A stretch of DNA of 58,000 nt from Adiantum capillus-veneris (taxonomy: Eukaryota; Streptophyta; Polypodiopsida; Polypodiales; Pteridaceae): the NCBI GenBank assembly GCA_014529385.2, contig CM043945.1:99361463-99419462 (forward strand). The letters run 5' to 3'. The notes under the pieces were generated by a model. It had not been told where the DNA came from and made no database searches. It saw nothing but the letters and a program-made list of their open reading frames with translations. Below are positions 1-12,138 of the stretch, one piece after another (positions within the stretch are counted from its first letter, which is position 1; each line of letters opens with the position of its first letter). The position numbers and the translations under genes are program-made.

Positions 1-773
1 CATATGTGTTGCATTTTGCGCTAAAGGGAGCCAGGTCTATGGCCGTTTTGTAAAACAACCCATGATAGTTTATGTATGATCGGGTTTAGGGCGAGGTTTT
101 GTGTCAGCCTACATGTAATGTCCAGGGTTTGTGTCGATAAAGTATGTATGGCGAGTTTTATGCTGCAATATTGGTTCAAAGAAAGCAAATCATTGGCTAC
201 TGACTATGTTTATGTGGGCTTGTTTATGGCGGCTAGCCACGTCCGAGATCCATATTTTGTCTATGTGCAGGTTCAGGACTATATTTGATGTATGTGGGAA
301 GTGGCCATGTTTATGTATACAAGCAGGTTTATGGTTATGTCTGGGTTTATTTATGTTTGCAGGTTTTTGGCTACGTCCGGGTTTAGTTCCATGTGGGGCT
401 AGTGGCCATTTTTATTTCTGTTTGCAGGTTTATTTCCACGTCTGGGTTTAGTGTTTATGGTGTTTTATGCTTGAGCTCGATCGAACCCCGATTCCTCATC
501 CATTTCTGGACATGCATCTAGTCGAGCTAAATCATTATTTATGGTGATGTTTGATTTTTATTTCCTGTTGAGTAAAATTTATGGCAAGGTCCGATTCTGT
601 CTAAGGCGACTCCCCGATTATGTATGTTTATGGCGAGGTTTTGTAATGTGTTCCCAGTTTGTGGTGCATTGTCCTTTGTGACGAGCTTTTGGTGCAATGT
701 TTCACGTTTATATCTGGATCTATAATAGGTGCTCGGGTTTGGGTTGGTTTATGGCTATGTCTGAGAGCCATGT
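1..773. repeat. degenerate minisatellite-like sequence
   Basis: No gene is seen. The stretch is a loose patchwork of a short motif of the form TTTATGGCNANGTCCGGG, recurring with variable spacing (for example near 220-250, 330-375, 425-450 and 570-600). It grades into the regular 69-bp array that follows. The short open frames here are by-products of the repeat and have no recognisable domain. Confidence 0.55.
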
Positions 774-1080
774 ATGTTTTATGGCTTCGTCCGGGTTTAG
801 TGATCGGATGTATGGTTGTTGGGCCATTTTTATTTCCGTATGCAGGTTTATGGCTTCGTCCGGGTTTAGTGATCGGATGTATGGTTGTTGGGCCATTTTT
901 ATTTCTGTATGCAGGTTTATGGCTTCGTCCGGGTTTAGTGATCGGATGTATGGTTGTTGGGCCATTTTTATTTCTGTATGCAGGTTTATGGCTTCGTCCG
1001 GGTTTAGTGATCGGATGTATGGTTGTTGGGCCATTTTTATTTCTGTATGCAAGTTTATGGCTTCGTCCGGGTTTAGTTAT
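774..1080. repeat. 69-bp tandem repeat, about 4.4 copies
   Basis: The phrase ATGGCTTCGTCC starts at 781, 850, 919, 988 and 1057, an exact 69-bp period. Copies are nearly identical, so expansion is recent. Because 69 is a multiple of three and the unit lacks stops in several frames, long open frames appear on both strands. These are products of the period and not evidence of coding. Confidence 0.92.
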
Positions 1081-1489
1081 TATATGTACTCTCTGATAAG
1101 CCAATGTTTATGTGTATATTAGTGATCATGTAATACAAATGGCTCGATCAATTTGACATTATGGTGACTCTAGGTTTATGGCATTATGGCGAGGTCCAAT
1201 TGGTGTTTGTGCCGAGCGACTCTAGGTTTATGGCATTATGGTCTGATTGGTGTTTGTACCGTTGCAGTCTATTTCGAGTCTCCTATAACTGATCATGTAA
1301 CCCTAAACCGGCTTGATCAATTTGATGTTATGGTTTGTGCTGACTCTACATTTATGGCATTATGGCGAGATTTGTTTTTGTGTGTGTTTATGGTGAAGTC
1401 ATGCCAGCTGGGTGTGTTTGACAATCAGTTTATGGTCATGTCCGAGATTATGGCGAGGTCCGATTGGTGGTGTTTGTGCCGACCCTACG

Positions 1490-2412
1490 TTTAGGGCATT
1501 ATGGCGAGGTTTGTTTTTAGTGTCATGTTGGGTGTGTGTGAGCTTTCGCCAATCAATTTATGGTCATGTCCCAGAGTATGGCGAGGTTCGATTGGTGTTT
1601 GTGCCGACCCTACGTTTAGGGCATTATGGCGAGGTTTGTTTTTAGTGTCATGCTGAATGTGTGTGAGCTTTCAGTCATGTCCCAGAGTATGGCGAGGTTC
1701 AATTGGTGTTTGTGCCGACCCTACGTTTAGGGCATTATGGCGAGGTTTGTTTTTAGTGTCATGCTGAATGTGTGTGAGCTTTCAGTCATGTTCCAGAGTA
1801 TGGCGAGGTTCGATTGGTGTTTGTGCCGACCCTACGTTTAGGGCATTATGGCGAGGTTTGTTTTTAGTTTCATGCTGAATGTGTGTGAGCTTTCAGTCAT
1901 GTCCCAGAGTATGGCGAGGTTCGATTGGTGTTTGTGCCGACCCTACGTTTAGGGCATTATGGCGAGGTTTGTTTTTAGTGTCATGCTGAATGTGTGTGAG
2001 CTTTCAGTCATGTCCCAGAGTATGGCGAGGTTCGATTGGTGTTTGTGCCGACCCTACGTTTAGGGCATTATGGCGAGGTTTGTTTTTAGTGTCATGCTGA
2101 ATGTGTGTGAGCTTTCAGTCATGTCCCAGAGTATGGCGAGGTTCGATTGGTGTTTGTGCCGACCCTACGTTTAGGGCATTATGGCGAGGTTTGTTTTTAG
2201 TGTCATGCTGGATGTGTGTGAGCTTTCAGTCATGTCCCAGAGTATGGCGAGGTTCGATTGGTGTTGTTTGTGCCGACCCTACGTTTAGGGCATTATGGCG
2301 AGGTTTGTTTTTAGTGTCATGCTGAATGTGTGTGAGCTTTTAGTCATGTCCCAAAGTATGGCGAGGTTCGATTGGTGTTGTTTGTGCCGACCCTACGTTT
2401 AGGGCATTATGG
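1490..2412. repeat. 111-bp tandem repeat, about 8 copies
   Basis: GACCCTACGTTTAGGG begins at 1481, 1606, 1717, 1828, 1939, 2050, 2161, 2275 and 2389. Spacing is 125, then five times 111, then 111 and twice 114 bp after a 3-bp insertion (GTT). The central copies are almost identical. The unit shares the TATGGCGAGGT words of the upstream minisatellite, so 1-2600 looks like one evolving satellite family. The flanks 1081-1490 and 2412-2600 hold partial, diverged units. No coding capacity is supported. Confidence 0.92.
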
Positions 2413-2600
2413 AAAGGTTTGTTTTTAGTGTCATGTTGAATGTGTGTGAGCTTTCAGTCATGTCCCAGATTATGGCGAGGTTTGTTTTTAGTGTCATGTT
2501 GAATGTGTGTGTGTTTATGGTGAAGTCATGCTGGGTGTGTGAGCTTTTGGCAATCACTTTATGGTCATGTCCGAGATTATGGCAAGGTCCCATTGTGTAT

Positions 2601-3160
2601 GGATGGAAACTATAAGGACCCTTCTTCTAAGGCTGATCTGGAAGATGCAAGACCTAGCAAGAGCGAGAGCAAAAATCAGAATCCCAGAATTGGTAAAAGC
2701 ATATGTACATGGCTGATGTGCACGCATCCTAAACCTAGCAAAATCGCCATCAAGATCAGCTTAAGCATGACCCTTTTGGGCTCAACCTATAGCCCTATAT
2801 AGAGATGCAAGACCTGGGAAAAGCCAGAGAAAACTCGGCCCATGAGCTTGTTGTCAACCACCTAGCAAAAGGCTTGTGTTGATGCATTATGGTTTCATTT
2901 TGCTGGTGATATCAAAGAGACAACACTTCATTGTTGCGACCACTTACGAGTGATAAAGAACAAACAACCAGATTAAGACAACCCAAATGAACTTTAGGAT
3001 ATCTACAAACTAGCCTAGCTTCTTGGGGACCACATCATATCAATCTAATTGTTCCAAAAACAAATATATTGCAATTGTCCAAGTCATGTTCACAAAACAT
3101 ACATAGCTTGCAAAGTTCCAATGAGGCATGACATATGAGGATGACCCTAAACCGCACGCA
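2601..3160. other. no gene recognised between satellite and MULE-1
   Basis: This stretch has ordinary composition. It contains two copies of a phrase like GATGCAAGACCTAGCAAGAG (near 2645) and GATGCAAGACCTGGGAAAAG (near 2805). It lies just downstream of the stop codon of the minus-strand transposase gene, so it may contain its 3' UTR and one end of that transposon. I could not identify a terminal inverted repeat. Confidence 0.3.
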
Positions 3161-3162
3161 AG

Positions 3163-6100
3163 TCATATAAAAGTAATTCGTGTCTGCGAGGCATAGATCT
3201 TCCCATATATCCGACCATCATCAAGCTTCACAGTGAGATGTCGTTCACAATCAATATGCGATACCTCGTGGTCACATGCCATGATAGAACCATTGGCCGG
3301 GTTCTCACCATCCCATAACTGTACAAGGTGGTTCATGATCTGGGAAGTTGAATTTGCAGACAAGTGCTTCTGAGATAGAGGGAGCAAAGCATGGCATGTA
3401 TGGCAACATACTATATTTGAGCCATCAACAAGAAGGGTTTTGCTACAACAATGCCGGCAATTAACACGTCGCCATTTCTCAAAGCGCACTCGATTTCGCC
3501 CTCGTTGGTGCTTACGTTTCAAGGAACCTGTGTTTCTGGTTTTTTTTGCTGGTTCTGGACAACCTTCAACCACCTCACCTATGCCATCAATGATACACGA
3601 TAGCCTGCCATGCCCAAGCCGTGTTTGTGTGACATTTGCCCGGATTTGTTTGATGCTACCCTTTCTTGGCAAGTTGATCTCCTCTGGCTCATGGAGATTC
3701 TCCAAGTTCTCCATAGAGATCTTTAATTTCTTCAGAGCAACCTCCTTTTGCTGCAATGTCCACTGCGGTAATACATCAGCCAATTGTCGCAAGAACTCCC
3801 TAGATTTGTCGATACAATTGACTATCTCCATGTCAACCTGTTGCAAGTATGGTCCAATACCATTCATATCAGTATCCAGTGCTTTGTCATCACATCCACT
3901 CCCTGTTTCAAAGACTTGGGCACATTGTTGCATTCCATCGCTAGTTGCAAGGTCAGCCATTGCATGCACGCTATCCACAATAGGTAAAATTTCATGAAGC
4001 ATTGGAAAATAGCTTTGAAGTATTAACCGAAGCCCATATAGATGCTTGCATTGGGAGGACCACTCTGGGCAATCACAGTACGAGGATTGCATGCTCACAT
4101 GGTACCAAGAGTCTAATGTCATGCTTTGAATCTTGAAGAGTAATGTAGATTCGTTCACCACCTAAAGAGTTTCAGGATTAGTCTTGTATCGTTGACATAG
4201 CTTCTCCCCAGCAGCTAGTGCCTTTGTTGCACTCTTGCTTGAACCATACACAGCAAATCGTCCAGAATCCGCTGTCAATGAACATGCCATGAACTTTACT
4301 AAGAGGTAGATCGAAGAGAAAGTCCAAGGAGTGGGACAATAGCTCACCTAGCTCTTGCTTTTGCTTGAAGAACTCCAAGAGAGTTCCTCCCATCCAGCTT
4401 CCACTCCTCGCATTGCCAACAAGTGCATGTAGTAGATCCAAGGCTGGCCTATTTATCCTCGCATCCAAGAGAGTATACTTGACATATTGCCATAGTCTTT
4501 CCACCAAATTCGTTGTGTCCACATTGCCATGGGGAAAAAGACGTCCAAACTTCGGCCAGCGTTCACGCCATACGCATGACTTCGAGCACCATCCATTGGA
4601 GACATAACGTTGAATATTTGCATGATTGGAGTAGTCTAGCAAGAGGCGCTGAAAGCGATCTTCAAAGTCGTCCTCGGAGCTGGAGTGCATCAAGTTACAC
4701 ATTGAAGAATAAACATGGTCTTGCATGTGTCTTGGCACTTGCGGCAAAAGGTTCTCCACCCAAGCCTTTTTGACATGAAACCAACAAACCAGGACATGAC
4801 ATGCTACTTGGACTCATTGTCCTTCACTGTGTTCAGCCCAACAAGCAGGATCATCTTTGACGGCACTCAAGATGGCATTCAATTCTTGGGGAAATTTGTC
4901 TATCACAATTGCATTCGGTCGTATGCTGCCCATTCTCGAGAATATCATCCGGATGGTCAATTCAAGGGCAACGCTCTCCTGACATGTCCCAGGGTCACTT
5001 GTGCACATCATCAACCACAAAGGAATCCCTGTACCATTTTGATTTGGCAAAACAGCTGCATACAATGGCAACCCATAAACGTTTGTCTTGAATGTGCTGT
5101 CCACGGCCCATGCATTATGTTGTGAGAATCGAATACACATCTGAAGCATCCAATCATCTTGAATGATGACGACAAACGGCTTGTTGACGTCTTGCAAAGC
5201 ATTTGGATTGTATGGTTGCACATATGCGACCTTTCAAAAGCAATAAGCAACTAAATAAGGACATAAGAAAAAGGAAAACATAAAAATGAAGATAGGGCAC
5301 TCCAAAGTACCTTCCCTGCGGCTTGTAACTTTAGAGCCTCCATGTACATTGCAGACCAATCATTCCCAGATGCACGACCTAGAGAAAACAAAATGGTTAA
5401 GTAATTAAAGGGGTGACAGGAAAAGAAAATTATCTTGCTACCTTCATGCCGTAGGCTATATGCCAACTGTTGGACCTCCTTTGAGATCATGAAGAATCGA
5501 AAAGTTGTGCGATCTAACAAGGATGCTCGTTGCTTGTGGAAGTTTTCTTTTGAAACTGACATTTTGGCAACATGGCGACATGTTCCAACATCAAAATAAT
5601 CCTCCATGCAACATTGAAGCACACTTGGATGAACAGGTAGATGATATAAGTCAGCCCGAGAGCCAGGAACATGGCCCTCATGCGTAGCACGAAGCAAAAT
5701 CGTGACCTCATGAACTCCCTCACTGAATTGCACCTGTGCCTTGAAAGGACAACCGCACTTCTTCGTTTTCCTCTCTCTACGCTTGTTTTCTCCATGATGC
5801 CTTCTTGAACCACCACGATGACAGACATAGTAGTCCTCTACCTTTCCTTCGCCTACCTTGGCTGATCTTATCTTAACAAGCCTGACTTTATGATTTATCA
5901 TAATACTCTCCAGCACATCACACACATGAAATCTATCTGTAATAATTTTTTCACTTGGAGTTTTCTCACCGGCATTGCCCTTCCCTCCAACCTTCTGAAA
6001 CATAAGCGATTCAGATTGGAGGATAGGATCCTTCTTACATACCTGGCAATTTATGACCTCATCTCTAATGAATGAAGTAGGTATGCCATGCCTTTTGATA

Positions 6101-6795
6101 TCTGTGCACCATGCAGTTTTCATCTGATTCATAGTTTCCAACATGCTCAAATGAGCCCCTTGCTGGTCGACATGACATTGTTCTGTAATGGTTGTCCACT
6201 CCTCCTTTGGTTCAATGGCTCTGGGAGGGAGACCCTTCAAGAAGATCCTAACTGATCCATGCCGAGGGGATCCTCGGATCACAAGATTGTCCTTCATCTT
6301 GTTCCACCGTTTTACATCATGCATGCCGACATTGTGCAGCATACCCAATGTTGGCTTACAAATCCCTTGAAGATCTAATAGCATAAGGTCATAGCTCTCC
6401 CGAGAAAAGCTAAAGAAATGGTGAGAAGCATGCAACTCTGGGTCAAAAGATTGGGTCACGGGTTTCCTCCTATGGATTGAATCTGCAAGGAAGGTTGAAG
6501 GGAATTCGGTAAACTCCTTTACTTGGTCACCACCGCTAGAATGGGATCCTGATTCCATGGAAGCACTACTTGAGCCTGTTGATGACGAGCTGCCTTCCTC
6601 CAACTCCTCATTCAAATCAAATATACGATATTGCTTTTGTTTCTCCCCATCCTCGAAAGCATCCAATCGTGCCTCCATCCTGCCCGGCATCCCTCGATCT
6701 CCCTCTGCCTTCCAGGTTACGTTTAGGTCAATGGACTGCATAACTTGTTTTGCCTCCCAAGGTACATTGAGGTCCAACATTTGTCTGCTCTCCAT
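3163..6795 (-). pseudogene. MULE-1: Mutator-like transposase gene, four exons, two nonsense codons
   Basis: This encodes a DDE transposase of the Mutator-like superfamily. The exon model is 6795-5442, 5378-5311, 5230-4348 and 4271-3163. The introns (63, 80 and 76 nt) all have GT..AG ends. The exons sum to 3414 nt, keep one frame, and give about 1137 residues. In order it has: a Ser/Gly-rich acidic N-terminus with three DLN motifs; a FAR1/WRKY-GCM1-like Cys/His region (roughly 320-390, CGCPFKA ... HEGH); DDE residues at about 517 (AVDSTFK), 584 (VIDK) and 718 (TNLVERLW); a SWIM zinc finger (CDCPEWSSQCKHL, about 835); and a C-terminal CXXCC/CXXC module. TGA at 4814-4816 (codon 613) and TAG at 4162-4164 (codon 805) interrupt it, so it is probably a recently dead copy. 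Intron positions are inferred from splice sites plus alignment to the relative at 8.5-12.2 kb. Confidence 0.85.
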
Positions 6796-6799
6796 ACTT

Positions 6800-7190
6800 G
6801 TTGCGGCTTCTTCCCTCTACCCTCCTGCCTCTCAGAGATAATGCGTGGCCTCTCTACCCAAACCCCAACAGCGTGGCCTCCCCGCCTGTCGACCCCCCTG
6901 AAAAGCGTCCCAAATTCAAATTTCCACCCTGATGACATGGCACTTCCCTCAGCCTTATCCCGCTTGAATTTGGCCAGCATGCCCAGCCCCCCCCCCCCCC
7001 GCTGTCCAGGTTTAGTTTTTACAGGTATGCACGGTCCAGATCCCCTCGATAAGCCCCAATCCAGTTCCCTGCCATTGATCCCCTTACCCCCCCTCTTTAA
7101 ATGCTATGTGTTATATAGTCCTGAGGTAGGTGTAGTGTAATCCCACCTACAAATATTGAAATTTACCTCTAAATTTTATTTTTGAAAGTG
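6800..7190. other. putative 5' flank of MULE-1
   Basis: This lies upstream of the minus-strand transposase start. It is C/T-rich on the plus strand, with a C run near 6986-7001. I found no confident TATA box or terminal inverted repeat. Open frames on both strands here have no recognisable domain. Confidence 0.3.
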
Positions 7191-7289
7191 GGCAAACCTA
7201 CAAAAATTTGAAAAAATTAGTGTAATTTGGTGAAAAAACCTTCAAATTTTGTCAATTTACCTATGTTGTTTCATATATGTAGGTTTGCC
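7191..7289. repeat. small AT-rich stem-loop
   Basis: GGCAAACCTACA at 7191-7202 is the perfect reverse complement of 7278-7289. An inner pair (AAAATTTGAA at 7203-7212, TTCAAATTTT at 7241-7250) extends the foldback. It may be a tiny hairpin element or the tip of a larger one. No target duplication was identified. Confidence 0.6.
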
Positions 7290-7447
7290 AAGTTTTTGGA
7301 AAAAAGTTTTTTTCGATAGGCTGGTTACTCACTGGTAGTCCAGTTTCAATGTTGATTGAGGATCCAAAATTTATTGCCCAACTTCCGCATAGGCCCTAGG
7401 AATCAGGATGGCCCTCTACCGTAAGTTCCAACTTCCAAGGCCGGTAA

Positions 7448-7680
7448 TTGCCTCGGATGGTGACAAGCTGGTTTGATGGCATCGAGAGTGCGTAAGTGGG
7501 GTGGTGGGGAGCGAGGGAATTTGGGCCGAACGCGTGGCAAGCCGCATGGCGGCGCGGCAGGGGGGCGGGGTTGCCCGCTATGGGACGTAAACCCGGGCAG
7601 GACGGGGGGCTACGAAGTGCCGACGTGGAGGGGTGACGGGGCAGGCAACGGTGGACGGGGTGGTGGGGCGGGGGATGATG
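7448..7680 (+). repeat. left terminal inverted repeat
   Basis: This is GC-rich and homologous to the reverse complement of 17405-17628. Shared blocks include the terminal TTGCCTCGGATGG, a GATGGCATCGAG block, GTTGCCCGCT, and GAAGTGCCGACGTGGAGGGG. In Mutator elements the TIRs carry promoters for the internal genes. That role here is inference. Confidence 0.75.
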
Positions 7681-7689
7681 ACGGGGTTG

Positions 7690-8530
7690 GGTGCCACATC
7701 ATGCGATTTCAAAAAACACATGATTGGGGGCTGCGGAGGTAGTTACATCGTGGTACTACGAAGGTTCTCCATGCATGCTCCGCAAGTGCGCACGGGAAGG
7801 GAGTCAAGGAATAGGCATTGCGAGCCTTCTCTCCCCCTCTTCCGAATGGCGTGAGCGCAAGCAGGTAGAGCGGGTGATGTTGCAGCTCGCCATGGCCTTG
7901 TGTCGATGCAACTCTCCTCTTGCTCTCCTCTTCTGAAAGAGCTCACCACTTCTCAGCCTCTGCCCCTACTTGCAATTTCCAAGGTCCCTGCTCTGGATTG
8001 CCAAGCTACATTCATCGAGGAGAATCGACATCTCTCCACAGCCACCCATAGTTGAGCTCTTCAATTGTAAACCCAAGAAAGTTAGGGTATTGCAATGCAA
8101 AAAATGGAGAAATCTGATGCTATCAGTAGGGCAGAGGATCTTTCTTGCCATGGCTTCATGATTGGATAGTTGGGGAGAGGTGGAAAAGTCTTTGTAAACC
8201 TGGGCAAGACCGGGAATAAGGACGACAATGGAAGGGATGTCTTGTCATTGGGATTTGAATGAACTCCCAACCGTTGAGCAACAGTTGATGCTTGGGCAAC
8301 AAGGTCCTCTTGATATTTATCAAATTTATAGCACCTCTGATAAGGAGATGGATGGGTGAGACTCTAGTGATAGCCACGAAATGCAAGATTAGTTTGAAAT
8401 GGCTCAACAACCATGCCTAGATGCTTTGCATTTACATCGAGTCGGTATTTTGCCTTTAATAGACAAGCATACAGCTTGATGATTGCTTCCATACAATAAG
8501 GGCAAGGACCAACCATAGATTCTCTCAAAG
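7690..8530. other. leader region of MULE-2, no gene recognised
   Basis: This lies between the left inverted repeat and the first stretch that matches the MULE-1 protein. Short open frames on both strands have no homology to the MULE-1 translation or any family I recognise. It could contain a 5' UTR and a decayed N-terminal exon. Confidence 0.3.
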
Positions 8531-10628
8531 CAGTGGACAAACAAGGCCTCTTGGACTTAAGAAAATGGGGAAGAATCCAAGCATCATTACACATGGTCAC
8601 AGATGAAGAAGGTGATACGTATCTTGTCAATAGCACTAGAAAGAGGATTTCCATGCATAGAAGATTAGAAAGGATTGTGTTTTCATGGCACACAAGTGAA
8701 CATCTTGATTGGACCGCAACCAGGACAACAATCGCACAAACATGGTGCACGAACATTAGGATGCATGGTATTTCACTTGAATTTGGAAAGGAGGTCTTGA
8801 CCTTTGCTCTTGTGGTACAGTTTCAACTTTGGAGGATGGACATAGGCAGATGCGAGATGTGACACAGTGCCTGGGTTTACTGGACAGGGGTGAGAGTGCT
8901 AGCAAGAGTGACATGTGTATTGAGCAGCACTCAGTGGGCTTTCCTGATGTTCAAAAAACATTAGATAATGTAGTTGTCAACCACAAAGCTAAATTGGTTA
9001 GACTAAATTGGATAGTACAAACAGACTGGAAATTTGTGTGCCATAGATGGGGCGACGCGCGAAGAAAACGGCGAGGAGCGTCGGCGACTCCGCACATCCA
9101 AGAAGTGTGGATGTCCCTCATGGTTTCTGTGGTTTTTCCAAGACATGACATAGAGAAGGTCACCATACGGGTATTTGGAGGTCACAAAGGACATGTTCCA
9201 GGGTCACGGGGTGACCTATATCACCTTCTCTGTGCATCCTATGGTGAAGAAGCGATGCATGGAGGATTTGTTTGATGTCGGTACATGTCGCCATGTTGCA
9301 AGGATGAGTGTATCTAAAGAAGCCGTCCACATCAACATGGCATCTCTTGTAGAACAAGTATCCTATAGAATCTTCATGATTCCAAAGGAAATCCAGATGA
9401 TGTCCTACAAATTATTGTGCGTTAAAGGTAGTGACCTTTCTGTGGTTTTTCTTTCTGTGAACTGAAATGCAGCTGGGTTTACAGTTGACCCGGTTTATAT
9501 GTTGCCTGCCTGGGTTTATACTTACCTATGTTAACCATATTCATTATTGTAGGAAGGCTTGGAAGTGACGACTGTTCATCTATGTACATGGAGGCTCTTA
9601 AGTTGAAAGAGCAGAACAAGATGCTACATTGTCATCCCTACAACCCTGATGCACTTGAGGAGACAGACCAGCCCTTCATTCTAGTTATCTAAGATGGTTG
9701 GATGCTTCGCATGTGTATGCATTTCTCAAGCAATAGTTCCTTGGCAATAGACGCAACCTTCAAGGCAAATGTATTTGGCATGCCACTGTATGCAGCAGTG
9801 GTACCAAATCAGCATGGTGCTGGCTTACCTGTGTGGTTCATGCTATGCACATGTTATGTAGGAACTAGCCAAGAAAAAGTCGCCTTGAAGGTTACTTTGA
9901 AACTAGTCCTTCAAAGAATGAACAACATCCGCCCAAAGGTGTTGGTAATTGATAAGTAAATCACTTTACTACAAGCCATCAAGAAAGTGGTTGATGTCGA
10001 TCCATTTTACTGGGAAGTGGGTGAAAATAGGAGTATCACCCAAGTTGCATGCATTGTGCTAGTATGTTGGTTCCACACAAAGAAGGCTTGGGTGGGGCAT
10101 TCACTGCCACAGGTGCGACCAAAGGCTTGCTTATGTTTCTTTGCCTCTCCATTTTCCATGCTTATGATTGCCTCCCCCTCCTCACGTGTTCTTGCAGGTC
10201 CCCAAAGAAATGAAGGACCATGTGTATGGTGCAATGGAGAGTATGATGCAATGCCGACGGAGGAAGCGTTAGACTCGAAGTACAAAGAACTCCTTTGGGA
10301 ATGCTCGGAGCATGATAACATTCTAAGATACATTAGCAATGGATAGGCTGCAAAGACATGCACTTGGCGTCGTTGTGGCCAAAGTTTGGCCGGCTCTTCC
10401 CTCATGGGCACATTGACACCACAAAACTTGGCGGGGCGACTTTAGCAGTCATAAAGTACACCTTGTTGGATGCACGGATCAATCAATCAACCTTGGACTT
10501 GTTGCATGCCTTTATTGGCGATTCAATCACAGGGACGCGGATGGGTGGTACTGCCATGGAGTTCTTCAGACAGAAACAGGAGATCGAGAATGCTTCTGTT
10601 TTTTGTATGCCACAGTCTACTTTTTGCC

Positions 10629-11095
10629 ATTGCCTGGGTTTACATTTGGAGTATTAGTGTCTTTATACTGCAATCTGAGTTTACATTCTGAGTAACTGGG
10701 TCTTTATACTGCATGCTAAGTAACTGTGTCTTTGGTTTACGTCCTTGCCTGGGTTTACACTCTGAGTAGCTGTATCTTTATACTGCATTCTAAGCAACTG
10801 TGTCCTTGGTTTAGTTCCTTGATTGGGTTTACACTCTGATTGACTGTCTTTTTATCCTTCATTCTGGGTAATTGTGTCTTTGGTTTAGGTCAGTAGCCTG
10901 GGTTTACATTCTGAGTAACTGTATCTTTATATTGCATGTTGAGTAATTGTGTCCCTGGTTTAGTTCCTTGACTAGGTTTACACTCCGAGTGACTGTATTT
11001 TTACCCTGCATTCTGGGTAACTGTGTCTTTGGTTTATGTCCTTGCCTGGGTTTACAGTATGAGTAACTGAGTCTTTATACTACCTTTCCTTTTGC
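10629..11095 (+). repeat. 74-bp minisatellite inside a MULE-2 intron
   Basis: CCTGGGTTTACA-type phrases recur near 10744, 10818, 10893, 10967 and 11041, a period of about 74 bp, with a diverged first unit from 10631. Each unit carries TGAGTAACTGTGTCTTTATACTGCA-like sequence. The array fills the position that is a 76-nt intron in MULE-1, so the intron has grown by local duplication. Confidence 0.75.
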
Positions 11096-11814
11096 ATTTG
11101 ACTCAGGTCAACACAACATGTATGGCAATGACAAGGGGCAAACGAAACGCTTGTCGGGTGGAGAACAAATGCTTTGCAGATATGTAGGTGACCCATCAAC
11201 AATTGAAGTGATTGAGGAAGCGGCCCTCCTTTTCAAGGTGTTGAGTATGTCATGCCACGAGATCTGGTATCATGTCAGCTTGCAATCCTCTTATTGTGAT
11301 TGTGCAGATTGGGAAAGCATGTGCAAGCACCTATATGGCATGCGACTAGTAGTAAGAGACTTCTTTCCTCATCTTGGCCATATTCTCCCAATCGTTGACA
11401 CGGCTAGAGAATGGCGATGGAGAATACACAAGAGGACAATGGCTCCATAATTGAAGGGCCCGATGAGCCTCCCAATGACATGGTCATCCAACGGTCCCTT
11501 TCGTTGCATATCCTCAACCAATCCATTGAAGATTTGAAGAGTAAGTTAAATGAGATTGAAAGACGTATCCCATCTTGTGATGAGGTGCAGATACAATCAT
11601 TGATAGGGCAGGTACGATCGGCTTATTCATGTCTTTCATATGAAAGGGCTCCCAAAAGGGAAGCATTTCACAAATACAGGGGCATGTGACAGCCACCCGA
11701 CTCGGGCATGGACAACGGAGAGTTGTAAATCATGAGCCAATCACAACCGTGCCCATTCAACCCTCGAGAGTAACGGGCAAGTTTAGGAAGAAACATCAAA
11801 GGGGCCGAAAGCGA

Positions 11815-12138
11815 GTGCGCTTTGCAAAGAGAAATCGAGTGTATTGCCATCATTGTTGCACCAAGACCTTCTTGGTGGATCAAAGTGTGGAGTCATGCCA
11901 AACATGCGAAGCGATATTGCCACTCACTTCACGACATGGGGCACGTGTTACACGTGATGCTTTAATTGGTCGGAGAGTGCGCTTTGCAAAGAGAAATCGA
12001 GTGTATTGCCATCATTGTTGCACCAAGACCTTCTTGGTGGATCAAAGTGTGGAGTCATGCCAAACATGCGAAGCGATATTGCCACTCACTTCACGACATG
12101 GGGCACGTGTTACACGTGATGCTTTAATTGGTCGGAGA
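11815..12138 (+). repeat. 162-bp in-frame tandem duplication of a Cys module
   Basis: The sequence starting GTGCGCTTTGCAAAGAG at 11815 recurs at 11977, offset 162 bp (54 codons), with near-identical copies. Each unit encodes YCHHCCTKTFLVDQ...CQTC, a CXXCC...CXXC putative zinc-binding module found once at the C-terminus of MULE-1. The frame is preserved across the repeat. Confidence 0.92.

Noticed and set aside
628-1104. Open frames of up to 158 codons on both strands
   Set aside because: They follow from the stop-free 69-bp period; no domain and several overlapping frames are equally open.
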